64,000 bases of DNA, from NCBI GenBank assembly GCA_021793215.1, contig JAJYTE010000007.1, forward strand, positions 1 to 64,000, given 5' to 3'. This DNA comes from Bacillota bacterium (GTDB taxonomy: Bacteria; Bacillota; Sulfobacillia; JAJZYS01; JAJYTV01). Positions within the stretch are counted from its first letter, which is position 1. Each line of letters opens with the position of its first letter. A program made the translations under genes and the position numbers. The notes beneath the pieces are model-generated. The model searched no databases and was not told where the DNA came from. It was given only the letters and a program-made list of their open reading frames with translations. Below, piece by piece: positions 41,633-49,181 of the stretch.

Positions 41633-42184
41633 CTACTCCACCCGTCCGCGCCGAGATTCCGGGCTGATGTGGTCGATCTCCACCCGCACGCGCGAGACGG
41701 CGATGCCGACGACGCGCTGCACCTGCGTCTGGACGGCCTCCTGGATCGTACCGGCCAGCTCGGAGATCGGGGTCTCGGGACCGACGGTGGCGCGCACGCG
41801 CACCGAGAGCCCGTCGTCGAAGTTCTCGATCAGCGCCTTCGCGTCCCGCACGCCGGCTACGTTGCGCACGAGTCGCTGAACCATCCCCTCGATCGCGTGC
41901 ACGGAGACCCGCACGTCTCCGAGGTCGAGCGCGTGAACGATGGCCCGGCGGCGGGGCGAGCCGGCGATACCGACACCCGTCAGCCGCACGCTCACCAGGA
42001 GCAGCACGGCTCCGACGATGAAGAAGCCGACGCGGCCCCCCAGCGTGGGAACGCTTGTCCGAAGGAAGTCCAGCGGAGCGCCCCATCCCGCTACCGCGAT
42101 CAGAATGAGCAGGATCGACACGAGTCCGAGGCTGATCGTGTAGAGGGCGAGGATCACGCGGTCGAAGTACCCGAGAACCTTCAC
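41633..42184 (-). CDS. amaP: Alkaline shock response membrane anchor protein AmaP
   Basis: A 183-residue membrane protein with two N-terminal helices (~8-33 and ~50-70) and a cytoplasmic Asp23-like domain. In Staphylococcus AmaP anchors Asp23 to the membrane. GTG at 42184 overlaps the asp23 stop (GTGA). Order asp23-amaP-DUF2273-nusB. Confidence 0.88.
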   Translation of the reverse strand: MKVLGYFDRVILALYTISLGLVSILLILIAVAGWGAPLDFLRTSVPTLGGRVGFFIVGAVLLLVSVRLTGVGIAGSPRRRAIVHALDLGDVRVSVHAIEGMVQRLVRNVAGVRDAKALIENFDDGLSVRVRATVGPETPISELAGTIQEAVQTQVQRVVGIAVSRVRVEIDHISPESRRGRVE

Positions 42185-42582
42185 TTGACCCGCAACCCCT
42201 CTGCATCCTTCTCCATATCGGCGAACGCCACACCCTGGATGTGGACGTTCACCTCGACGACCTTCAGTCCAGTCATCGACTCGACCGCGCTCTTGACCCG
42301 ATCCTGTACACGCTGGGCGACCTCGGGGATCCGCGCGCCGTACTCGACGAGCACGAAGAGGTCGATCGCGGCCTCCCGCTCGCCCACCTCCACCTTCACG
42401 CCACGCTGCAGGTGCTTGAGGCCGAGCCGCTCTGTGATGCCCCCGACGATGCCACCAGCCATCCCCGCGATACCTTCCACTTCGTTCGCGGCGATTCCGG
42501 CGATCACGGACACGACTTCGTCGGCGATCCGTACCGCCCCGGTGTCATCCGTCACGAGCGAGAGCACCTCGTGCTCTTCCAA
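42181..42582 (-). CDS. Asp23/Gls24 family envelope stress protein
   Basis: A 133-residue Asp23-family protein (YqhY in Bacillus), with VRIADEVVSVIAGIAANEVE, GIAGMAGGIVGG and a C-terminal KVVEVNVHIQGVAF strand. In Bacillus YqhY is linked to control of acetyl-CoA carboxylase activity, which agrees with accC next door. The start is TTG at 42582, about 8 bases after AAGGAGGT. It is preceded by a good -10 box. Confidence 0.9.
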   Translation of the reverse strand: MEEHEVLSLVTDDTGAVRIADEVVSVIAGIAANEVEGIAGMAGGIVGGITERLGLKHLQRGVKVEVGEREAAIDLFVLVEYGARIPEVAQRVQDRVKSAVESMTGLKVVEVNVHIQGVAFADMEKDAEGLRVK

Positions 42583-42602
42583 AGCGGCCCACCTCCTTCC
42601 GC

Positions 42603-42629
42603 ATTATAATACCTGCCGGCTTGACCCAA
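42603..42629 (-). promoter_or_regulatory. Promoter of asp23-amaP operon
   Basis: A perfect TATAAT (42608-42603, minus strand) with TTGGGT 15 bases upstream (42629-42624). The predicted start is close to 42596, so the ribosome binding site would lie at the very 5' end of the mRNA. The short spacer suggests modest strength or extra control. Confidence 0.55.
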
Positions 42630-42707
42630 TTCCACGAAGGTGCGCCAGCAAGCGTCGCCTCGGCGGGCCACGCGAAGGCGCGACTGACGGAGAGGGCGCC
42701 AAAGGGA

Positions 42708-44069
42708 CTACGCGTCGCCGGCGAAGGAGCCTCCGGCCAGCCGCCGCTCGAGGAAGTTGATGTCGATCCTGCCCTCGACGTACTCGGGATCCTCCATCAA
42801 CTGCAGATGGAGCGGGATGGTCGTCTGCACGCCTTGCACGTGGAACTCGCGCAGCGCGCGGCGCATGCGGGCGATCGACTCCTGCCGATCGCGTCCCCAG
42901 GTCATCAGCTTGGCCACCATCGAGTCATAGAACGGAGAGACCTGGTTTCCCTCGCGGACCCCGGAGTCGACGCGGACGCCGAATCCACCCGGGGGGTCGA
43001 ACGCGGTGATCATGCCGGGTGAGGGCCGGAAGTCCTTCTGCGGGTCCTCCGCGTTGATGCGGCACTCGATGGCGTGCCCGACGAGCGGCACCCGGTCCTC
43101 GGTGAAGCTCAGCCCGTCGCCCATCGCGATCCGCAGCTGTTCCTTGACGATGTCGATGCCGGTCACAAGTTCGGTCACGCCGTGCTCCACCTGGATGCGC
43201 GTGTTCATCTCCATGAAGTAGAACTCGCCGCTCTGGTCGAGCAGGAATTCGACCGTGCCGGCGCTCTCGTAGCCGACGGCCTGCGCCGCACGGGCGGCTG
43301 CGTCCTCCATGCGCTGGCGCAGCTTCGCGTCCACCGCGACAGACGGCGCCTCCTCCAGGACCTTCTGGCGCCTGCGCTGGATGGAGCTCTCACGCTCTCC
43401 GAGCGCCGCGACGCGCCCCTTCCCGTCCGCGAGCACCTGGATCTCGATGTGGCGTGGGTCCACGAGGAAGCGTTCGATGTAGAGACTGCCGTCGCCGAAG
43501 CTCGCGAGCGCCTCGCTCGCCGCGCGCTCGAGCGCGCCCGCGAGGTCCTCTGGCTCCTGGACGACGCGGATGCCGCGGCCGCCGCCGCCTGCCGACGCCT
43601 TGACGATCAGTGGGAAGCCGATGCGCGCGGCGACCTCCTCGGCCTCCGCGAGGCCCGAGACGACGCCGTCGCTTCCCGGGACGACGGGCACGTCGGCTTG
43701 GCGCATCGTCTCCTTCGCCTGCGCCTTCACGCCCATGCGCTCGATCGCCGAGGCGCCCGGCCCGATGAACTTCACGCCCCACAGCTGGCAGACCGACGCG
43801 AACCCCGCGTTCTCCGCGAGGAAGCCGTATCCAGGATGCACGCCATCGGCCCCGGACTGCGTGACGAGGTTCATGATCGCCGGAATGTTGAGGTAACTCT
43901 GGCGGGCCGGTGCCGGTCCGCACAAGTAGGCCTCGTCGGCGAGTTCCACGTGCAGGGAGTCCTTGTCCGCCTCGGAGTAGATGGCGACGGTTTGAAGGCC
44001 GAGTTCGCGGCAGGCGCGGATCACGCGCACGGCGATCTCGCCGCGGTTGGCAACCAGTACCTTGCGGAT
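42708..44069 (-). CDS. accC: Acetyl-CoA carboxylase biotin carboxylase subunit
   Basis: ATP-dependent carboxylation of biotin on AccB, first step of fatty-acid synthesis. The 453 residues carry RKVLVANRGEIAVRVIRAC, HPGYGFLAEN, the ATP-grasp loop KASAGGGGRGI and EMNTRIQVEHGVTE. In the last, Gly replaces the Pro of the usual EHPVTE. The start is non-standard. An in-frame TGA lies 12 bases upstream, and the only ATG/GTG/TTG available (GTG at 44030) would remove the conserved VANRGEIA segment. ATC at 44069 is seven bases after GGAGG and restores the full N-terminus. The usual partner accB is not adjacent. Confidence 0.95.
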   Translation of the reverse strand: MRKVLVANRGEIAVRVIRACRELGLQTVAIYSEADKDSLHVELADEAYLCGPAPARQSYLNIPAIMNLVTQSGADGVHPGYGFLAENAGFASVCQLWGVKFIGPGASAIERMGVKAQAKETMRQADVPVVPGSDGVVSGLAEAEEVAARIGFPLIVKASAGGGGRGIRVVQEPEDLAGALERAASEALASFGDGSLYIERFLVDPRHIEIQVLADGKGRVAALGERESSIQRRRQKVLEEAPSVAVDAKLRQRMEDAAARAAQAVGYESAGTVEFLLDQSGEFYFMEMNTRIQVEHGVTELVTGIDIVKEQLRIAMGDGLSFTEDRVPLVGHAIECRINAEDPQKDFRPSPGMITAFDPPGGFGVRVDSGVREGNQVSPFYDSMVAKLMTWGRDRQESIARMRRALREFHVQGVQTTIPLHLQLMEDPEYVEGRIDINFLERRLAGGSFAGDA

Positions 44070-44076
44070 GCGATCC

Positions 44077-44081
44077 CCTCC
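44077..44081 (-). promoter_or_regulatory. Ribosome binding site implying ATC start of accC
   Basis: GGAGG (within GAGGAGGGG) on the minus strand, 7 bases before ATC at 44069. The next in-frame canonical start, GTG at 44030, is 46 bases away and inside the conserved fold. Confidence 0.7.
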
Positions 44082-44136
44082 TCAGAGCACGCGAGCCTTC
44101 GCCCGGAGCGACGCAAAGTCCTGCCGCACGTGGCGT

Positions 44137-44640
44137 CTAGTCCTGTGGCACGATGCGGATCGACTGGGGGCCGAGCCCCGTCACCGCCTCGACGTACGAG
44201 GCGATCCCCTCGACCTGTCCGAGCGTCAGACGCTTCACCGCCACCAGCACCTGGGCACTGCCGGAGTCGATCAGCGTCGCGGTGAACCAGCCGTGCGCCC
44301 CGAGCACCGCGTCGGTCTCCTGCTCCTGGCGCATTGTCTGGGTGATCTGCGACGCCTCGTCGCCGGCTACCTGTCTCGCCTGGGAGGACTGCGCCGTCGA
44401 GGCGATCTGCTCGAGGTCCGCGATCGACTTGCTCTGCGTCTGATCGCGGCTCAGCCGGAGGTTTACGATCACGGACGTATCCCGCGCGGACGGCAGGGTC
44501 GTCCGCGCGACGGCCTGCGTCGACCCGCTGGGCGGCAGCTCAGCCGCCGGATGGTTGCGCCACGCGAGGTATGCGGCCGTCGCACCGATCAGGACGAGGA
44601 GAGCCGCCACGCGCACCAGGCGGTCCCGGTCGAGGATCAT
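44137..44640 (-). CDS. spoIIIAH: Stage III sporulation protein AH
   Basis: Mother-cell ring protein of the feeding-tube channel that meets SpoIIQ across the intermembrane space. The 167 residues have one N-terminal membrane helix (~10-27) and an extracellular ring-building domain, with the conserved segment GWFTATLIDSGSAQVLVAVK. ATG overlaps the spoIIIAG stop (ATGA). Last gene of the spoIIIA operon; a 67-base gap separates it from accC. Confidence 0.93.
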   Translation of the reverse strand: MILDRDRLVRVAALLVLIGATAAYLAWRNHPAAELPPSGSTQAVARTTLPSARDTSVIVNLRLSRDQTQSKSIADLEQIASTAQSSQARQVAGDEASQITQTMRQEQETDAVLGAHGWFTATLIDSGSAQVLVAVKRLTLGQVEGIASYVEAVTGLGPQSIRIVPQD

Positions 44641-45260
44641 AGCCCACCACCGCCCGGAAGGACCTCGATGGCGTAGGCCGGCAGTCCAAGGAGCGCCTCG
44701 GCCGCTTGGGTGAGTTCCTCCCGAACCATCGGGTCGTTCGCCCCGGTCGCGACGATCAGCGCACCGACCACCTTCGGTGCGACCTCCTGCGTCAGCACGG
44801 GGGACTGTCCGCTGCCCGACGTCGCAAGCGTCGTCTGGGTCGTGGTGTCGGTCGTCGCGGTTCCAGACGACGTCCCGGTCCCCGTGTCAGTCCGCTGCGT
44901 CGTCTGGTTGAACGCGTAGAGGTAGCTGGGACCTCCCCGCAGGTCGAGCGAGACCTTGACCCGACCCGCCCCCTTGATCTCCGAGAGTACCGACGAGAGT
45001 TCGGTCGAGAGTGAGCCCTCGTAGCCCAGGAGATCCTGCCCGCCGTGCCCGCCGGAACTGGACGTGGAGGCTGGCGAACTGAGTGCGGGGAGCGCCGTGG
45101 TGCTGCCCGACGCCCCCCCGCTCCCCCCACCGCCACCGCCACCGCCACCGCCACCGCTGAACAGGGTGCCCGAAAGCAGCAGGAGCACCGCTGCGGCGAC
45201 GCCGACGATCAGCCATGTCTTGAACTTCCCCAGATCGAGACCGTTCAGGGTGCCCTTCAC
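44637..45260 (-). CDS. spoIIIAG: Stage III sporulation protein AG
   Basis: Ring-forming protein of the mother-cell to forespore channel. The 207 residues show a membrane helix (~16-36), then an unusual run of glycines (about 11) and a Ser/Thr/Gly linker. The ring-building motif domain follows (VKVSLDLRGGPSYLYAF ... APKVVGALIVATGAND, AEALLGLPAYAIEVL). GTG at 45260 follows AAGGAGGTG by 9 bases and overlaps the spoIIIAF stop. The glycine tract is encoded by a pure hexanucleotide repeat. Confidence 0.92.
   Translation of the reverse strand: MKGTLNGLDLGKFKTWLIVGVAAAVLLLLSGTLFSGGGGGGGGGGGSGGASGSTTALPALSSPASTSSSGGHGGQDLLGYEGSLSTELSSVLSEIKGAGRVKVSLDLRGGPSYLYAFNQTTQRTDTGTGTSSGTATTDTTTQTTLATSGSGQSPVLTQEVAPKVVGALIVATGANDPMVREELTQAAEALLGLPAYAIEVLPGGGGL
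45127..45156. repeat. Five perfect copies of a 6-base repeat inside spoIIIAG
   Basis: CCACCG occurs five times in a row without change (minus strand CGGTGG, Gly-Gly). It encodes the polyglycine stretch after the SpoIIIAG membrane helix. Gain or loss of a unit would keep frame and change linker length by two residues. Confidence 0.9.
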
Positions 45261-45772
45261 GGTCCGACACCTCCTTCGGTCCAACTTACGCGGACAGAGC
45301 CTGCCGAAATGCCGAGTGCTGTCCCGACCGCCTGACGCACCGCGGCGATGGTGGCGGGACCACCGGACGAGGTGACGATCTGCAGGCTCGCAGACGTCGG
45401 GGCCTCTTGGACGTCGAAGCTCACCTGCGCGACGGCCCGGTGCACGCCTTGGACTGCAAGCGCTGCGGACTCCGCGGCGCGGACGAGCGCGCTCTGGTAG
45501 GTCGCCGTCGCGTCGCTCTGCTCCTTCTGCTGCAGGAAGACGCCCTGCTGCAGGAGGCTTTGCACGTCGCCCGTGCTCCAGAACGGGCGGGCCAGCGCCG
45601 GCAGGCGCGATCCCAGAAGCGAGACGATCGGGTGCAGGATCGCGACCATCAGCAGAAGGCCGATGGCGAGCCGGGTGTAGCGCTTCATCGCGCTCGCTGG
45701 CTGCAGCGCCTCAAACAGCCAGCCGAACAGGGCGACGACCAGGATGCCGCGCAGCCACGAGAGCCAGTCCAT
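45257..45772 (-). CDS. spoIIIAF: Stage III sporulation protein AF
   Basis: A 171-residue protein with two N-terminal membrane helices (~4-22 and ~33-53) and a soluble C-terminal ring-building domain (VHRAVAQVSFDVQEAP ... ISAGSVRVSWTEG). Shorter than Bacillus SpoIIIAF (206). ATG at 45772 shares a base with the spoIIIAE stop. Within the SpoIIIA-SpoIIQ channel it is thought to form a ring. Confidence 0.9.
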   Translation of the reverse strand: MDWLSWLRGILVVALFGWLFEALQPASAMKRYTRLAIGLLLMVAILHPIVSLLGSRLPALARPFWSTGDVQSLLQQGVFLQQKEQSDATATYQSALVRAAESAALAVQGVHRAVAQVSFDVQEAPTSASLQIVTSSGGPATIAAVRQAVGTALGISAGSVRVSWTEGGVGP

Positions 45773-46983
45773 CAGCCCCAGACCCCTTTGCCGGCCGAGA
45801 ACACGATGGTCATCGAGAGGAAGAACATGATCCCCACGGCTCCGAGGGCGACGGCGAGGTGGGCGAGGCTCGTGGCGAACTGGGAGAGGGCGTCGGTGAT
45901 CAGCTTCGCCCCGATCGGCGCCAGGACAGCGGCGGCAACCCGGAAGACGAGGATCAGGATGAGGATCTTGACCAGCGGGATGATCACGACGAACGCGACA
46001 CCCAGCAGGCCCGCGATGCCGACGGCCTCCTTCAGGAGATAGGTCGACCCGAACACCATCTCCGTCGCGTCGGAGAAGAGCTTGCCCACCACGGGGATGA
46101 AGGTGTTCGCCAGGAACTTGCCGCTGCGCAGCGCAACGCCGTCCATCACCGGACCTGCGTTGCCGTAGATCGCCACGAGCCCGAGGAACAGCGTGAGGCC
46201 GGCGCCGGTCGCCCAGAGTCCGATCTGGCGGAGCAGGTTGGCGATGCCGGAGAGCTTGAACCCGCTGACGTTCCCGACGACGTCCAGCACGACACCGGCG
46301 ATCAGGGCGGGTACGACGAGTCCTTGCACGAGGATGGCCACGAGGTTGATCGCGATGAGCATCAAGGGATGGTAGATGCCCGCGGTCGTAAGCGCCCCGA
46401 CGCCGGCGAGCAGGACGGTGATCAGCGGCAGGAGGGATTGCATCAGCCCCACCAGCAGCGAGAGCGCGGCTCGCACCGAGGAGACGGCCGCGAAGAACGT
46501 GGAGAGCGCCAGTACGGCGAGCGCGACGTAGACGGCCGCCGTGCCGAACCGGCTGACGTCCTGGCGGTCGAAGCTCTCCGCCAGGAGTTCGAGCAGCGCG
46601 GCCACCACCCCGAGGGCGAGCAGTTGGCCGAGCAGCCGGGACTCCTGGGCGAGATCCGACGTGAAGACGCCCCACAGGCGCCCGATGATGCTGCTCGCCG
46701 AGAGTTGCCCTGACCCGTGCAGCACGCCGTCGATGATCGACTGCAGCGAGAGGCTGGGCAGCTTGCCCCCGGTCTGCTGGTTCACCTGGTTGAGGAAGTC
46801 GCCCAGCTGCGAATTCTGCACGGTCTGCCAGGCGGGGCTGAGCTGCGGTGTGACGCTGGGGATGGGCGTGCTCGTCTGGGACGGGGTGCTCACTCCGGGC
46901 CCGGCAGCACTGGCGACGGGCAAGAAGGCTCCGAGCGTCAGCAGCAGGGAGAGCACCAAGGCACCCGCGCGCGCCAGCGTCAC
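45772..46983 (-). CDS. spoIIIAE: Stage III sporulation protein AE
   Basis: Large polytopic membrane subunit of the SpoIIIA complex. The 403 residues include a signal peptide (~1-26), a low-complexity Ser/Thr/Pro linker, then eight or so hydrophobic segments, with SGKFLANTFIPVVGKLFSDA a recognisable family region. GTG at 46983 overlaps the spoIIIAD stop (GTGA). Confidence 0.95.
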   Translation of the reverse strand: MTLARAGALVLSLLLTLGAFLPVASAAGPGVSTPSQTSTPIPSVTPQLSPAWQTVQNSQLGDFLNQVNQQTGGKLPSLSLQSIIDGVLHGSGQLSASSIIGRLWGVFTSDLAQESRLLGQLLALGVVAALLELLAESFDRQDVSRFGTAAVYVALAVLALSTFFAAVSSVRAALSLLVGLMQSLLPLITVLLAGVGALTTAGIYHPLMLIAINLVAILVQGLVVPALIAGVVLDVVGNVSGFKLSGIANLLRQIGLWATGAGLTLFLGLVAIYGNAGPVMDGVALRSGKFLANTFIPVVGKLFSDATEMVFGSTYLLKEAVGIAGLLGVAFVVIIPLVKILILILVFRVAAAVLAPIGAKLITDALSQFATSLAHLAVALGAVGIMFFLSMTIVFSAGKGVWG

Positions 46984-47366
46984 AACGCCACCCCCAGCAC
47001 CAGGTGCACCAGTGCGCCGACGATCGGCACGGCGAGGACCAGGATGAGCACCTTGCCGCCCAACTCCACCTTTTGCGCCAGCGCGCCCTCTCCGGCGTCA
47101 CGGCTGACCTGGGCGGCGAACTCCGCGAGGTAGGCAATGCCGATGATGCGCAGCACGACGTCGATGTAGACGACGTGCACCCGGCTGAGCGCCGCGAGCT
47201 CATCGATCAGCCGGATCGCCTGCGCCACCTGGGGCAGGATCAGCAGGAACAGTACGGCGCCCGCGGCGAGCGAAAGGAGCACCGCGAACTCGGGGCGCTC
47301 GCGGCGCAGGACGTTGATCAGCACCACGCTGGCGAGCGCCACTCCCACGTACGCTACGATGGCCAG
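46980..47366 (-). CDS. spoIIIAD: Stage III sporulation protein AD (CTG start)
   Basis: A 128-residue membrane protein with four hydrophobic helices and the conserved charged segment after helix one (NVLRRERPEFAVLLSLAAG). The in-frame stop of spoIIIAC lies only seven codons upstream. The first canonical start, GTG at 47348, is 26 bases from the ribosome site and cuts into helix one. CTG at 47366 is 8 bases from GGAGG and gives (M)AIVAYVGVALASVVLINVL. That aligns with the Bacillus N-terminus (IVQIVGLGLIAAFLALIVKE) without gaps. Confidence 0.92.
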   Translation of the reverse strand: MAIVAYVGVALASVVLINVLRRERPEFAVLLSLAAGAVLFLLILPQVAQAIRLIDELAALSRVHVVYIDVVLRIIGIAYLAEFAAQVSRDAGEGALAQKVELGGKVLILVLAVPIVGALVHLVLGVAL

Positions 47367-47374
47367 TCGGCGCC

Positions 47375-47379
47375 CCTCC
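47375..47379 (-). promoter_or_regulatory. Ribosome binding site for the CTG start of spoIIIAD
   Basis: GGAGG on the minus strand, 8 bases before CTG at 47366, located between the spoIIIAC stop and spoIIIAD. Confidence 0.65.
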
Positions 47380-47384
47380 CCGGA

Positions 47385-47579
47385 TCACAGATTGAAGAGC
47401 GTCTTCACCGATGCGAAGAGCTGCGTCAGCAGGCCGACCACCACCATGAAGACGATCGATACCGCTGCCAGCGTCACGAGATGGCCGATCTCCTCCTTCC
47501 CCGCCTTCGCCAGGACCGTGCTGATCACGGCGACGAGGACCCCAACGGCCGCCAGCTTGAAGATCAGATCGATGTTCAG
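47385..47579 (-). CDS. spoIIIAC: Stage III sporulation protein AC (CTG start)
   Basis: A 64-residue two-helix membrane protein: (M)NIDLIFKLAAVGVLVAVIS, a KAGKEEIGHLVTL loop, then a second helix and the end VKTLFNL. It corresponds to Bacillus SpoIIIAC (VNLIFQIAGVGIVVAFL, GKKEYAQWVTL). Between the in-frame spoIIIAB stop (47598-47600) and this sequence there is no ATG, GTG or TTG. The first candidate is CTG at 47579, preceded by a GGAGGGGGG site. Gene finders restricted to the three usual starts would miss or truncate it. Confidence 0.92.
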   Translation of the reverse strand: MNIDLIFKLAAVGVLVAVISTVLAKAGKEEIGHLVTLAAVSIVFMVVVGLLTQLFASVKTLFNL

Positions 47580-47590
47580 ACCGCGTCCCC

Positions 47591-47595
47591 CCTCC
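47591..47595 (-). promoter_or_regulatory. Ribosome binding site for the CTG start of spoIIIAC
   Basis: GGAGG, continuing as GGAGGGGGG, on the minus strand 11 bases before CTG at 47579, just after the spoIIIAB stop. Confidence 0.6.
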
Positions 47596-47597
47596 GT

Positions 47598-48116
47598 CTA
47601 GAGCAAAAGGAGCGCTAGGGCCATGCCTGCGGTCGCTCCGAGCGTGCGCCACATGCGCTCGCCCCGGCCGCGCTCGTCGGCGGCGCGCTGGCGCTGGACC
47701 GCGACGCGGGCGAGCGCGTGCTCCAGATGCCTCGCGTGCTCCTCGCGGCCGAACTGTCCCAAGGCGTCGCCGAGTTCGCCGATCGCGACGATGTCGTCGG
47801 GCGCCAGGCAGCTCTGCGCGCGCAGCCTCTCGAGCTCCTCGTGCCAGACGTCCTGGACGCGCACGTGTCCCTCCAGGCGGCGGGCGACGCGCTGCACGAA
47901 GGTGCGCGTCGGTTGGCGCACGGAGCGCGCGATCTTCTCGAGCGACCGGGGCAGCTCGAGCGCGCCGTAGGCGACGTCGCTCTGCAGCAGCTGAAGGAGC
48001 GCCTGCCACTCGTCGAGCTCCTGCACGCGGCGGCGCAGGCGGTCGGCGAACATGCTCCCGAGCGCGTAGCCCGCCGCCCCAACGACCAACGCCAGGGCGA
48101 TGCGCAGCGCGATCAT
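47598..48116 (-). CDS. spoIIIAB: Stage III sporulation protein AB
   Basis: A 172-residue protein with an N-terminal helix (~4-24), a charged helical middle containing LLQLLQSDVAYGALELPRSL (related to type II secretion GspF helices) and a C-terminal membrane helix. ATG at 48116 overlaps the spoIIIAA stop (ATGA). Confidence 0.94.
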   Translation of the reverse strand: MIALRIALALVVGAAGYALGSMFADRLRRRVQELDEWQALLQLLQSDVAYGALELPRSLEKIARSVRQPTRTFVQRVARRLEGHVRVQDVWHEELERLRAQSCLAPDDIVAIGELGDALGQFGREEHARHLEHALARVAVQRQRAADERGRGERMWRTLGATAGMALALLLL

Positions 48117-49072
48117 CTGGCGGCGCCCCTGAGCTCCCGGCCAGTCTCGTCCTCGACCCGCAGCACGAGCCCGGGCCGGGCGCCGGGAGAGAGCAGGATG
48201 AGCCGGCGAAAGACCCTCTCGTCAAGCAGCCGCCGCATGCTCGGACGCAGCCGGAGCTCGGCGAGATCGGCCGCATGGGCCGTCGCCAGAACCCGCACGC
48301 CGGAGCGCGCCGCGTCCAGCGCCGCCAGCGCATCTTCCTCTCCCCCCAGTTCGTCCGTGACCAGCACCTCGGGGCCGAGGGACCGCAGCGCCATCCGGAG
48401 CCCCAGCACCTTCGGGCAACCATCCAGCACATCGGTGCGCTGTCCCACGTCCCGACCGGGCAGCCCCGCCCGGCAGGCGACGATCTCCGATCTCTCGTCG
48501 ATCACCACCACCTGGTGCGGACGAAGCCCGTAGAGCCCGTCCGAGGCGGCGCGCGCCATGTCCCGCAGGAGCGTCGTCTTCCCGCTGCCGGGCGCGCCGA
48601 CGAGCAGAGTCGGGAGGATCTCCTGGCCATCGCGCAGGACCTCTGCGAGCCCCTTGGCCGCCCCCTCGACACTGCGCGCGATACGGTAGTTGAGTCCGGA
48701 GACGTCGCGCACCGCGAGGCGCCCGCCGCTTGCGGCGGCCCATCGACCCGCGACGCCGACACGGTGTCCTCCCGGGATCGTGAGGAAGCCCTGCCCGATC
48801 TCGTCCTCCCAGGCGTACAGAGAGTGCTGTGTCAGGTGCTCGAGGCATTCCCTGAGGTCCGTCGGCGTGATCGCAGGTCCCTGGCTCCACTCGCCGCGTC
48901 CCACGAGTACGAGGCGCGCGTCGCGCCCGGCCCGCAGCCGCAGCTCCTTGGCCTCGGACCAGACGTCGGCGGGCACTTCATCCAGCACGCCGGCGAGCCG
49001 CGCCGAGAGGTACGGGCGAACCGCCGCCCAGACGCCGGCCCCGCGTTCGGGGCGCTGCGCGAGCATGGGCAT
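48113..49072 (-). CDS. spoIIIAA: Stage III sporulation protein AA, ATPase
   Basis: Cytoplasmic AAA-like ATPase energising the SpoIIIA channel. The 319 residues contain Walker A GAPGSGKTTLLRDMARA, VVVIDERSEIVACR, LVTDELGGEEDA and ATAHAADLAEL. ATG at 49072 (MPMLAQRPERG) is used; a second ATG lies at 49066. It is the first gene of the eight-gene operon and is divergent from the RocB-like gene across 109 bases. Confidence 0.95.
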   Translation of the reverse strand: MPMLAQRPERGAGVWAAVRPYLSARLAGVLDEVPADVWSEAKELRLRAGRDARLVLVGRGEWSQGPAITPTDLRECLEHLTQHSLYAWEDEIGQGFLTIPGGHRVGVAGRWAAASGGRLAVRDVSGLNYRIARSVEGAAKGLAEVLRDGQEILPTLLVGAPGSGKTTLLRDMARAASDGLYGLRPHQVVVIDERSEIVACRAGLPGRDVGQRTDVLDGCPKVLGLRMALRSLGPEVLVTDELGGEEDALAALDAARSGVRVLATAHAADLAELRLRPSMRRLLDERVFRRLILLSPGARPGLVLRVEDETGRELRGAAR

Positions 49073-49181
49073 GCCACCACCTTCCGGACCTAGAGCTATG
49101 TGGCAACCGCTGGGAATAGTCCAACCGGTGCAGGTGCCCCAGGAGCCCTCGACAAACTCCTCGGACGAAGAGGGTGACCTG

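Noticed and set aside
45257-47203. A 648-residue frame running through spoIIIAF and antiphase to spoIIIAE
   Set aside because: Only the last 171 codons (from 45772) have the SpoIIIAF pattern; the rest is out-of-frame spoIIIAE DNA.
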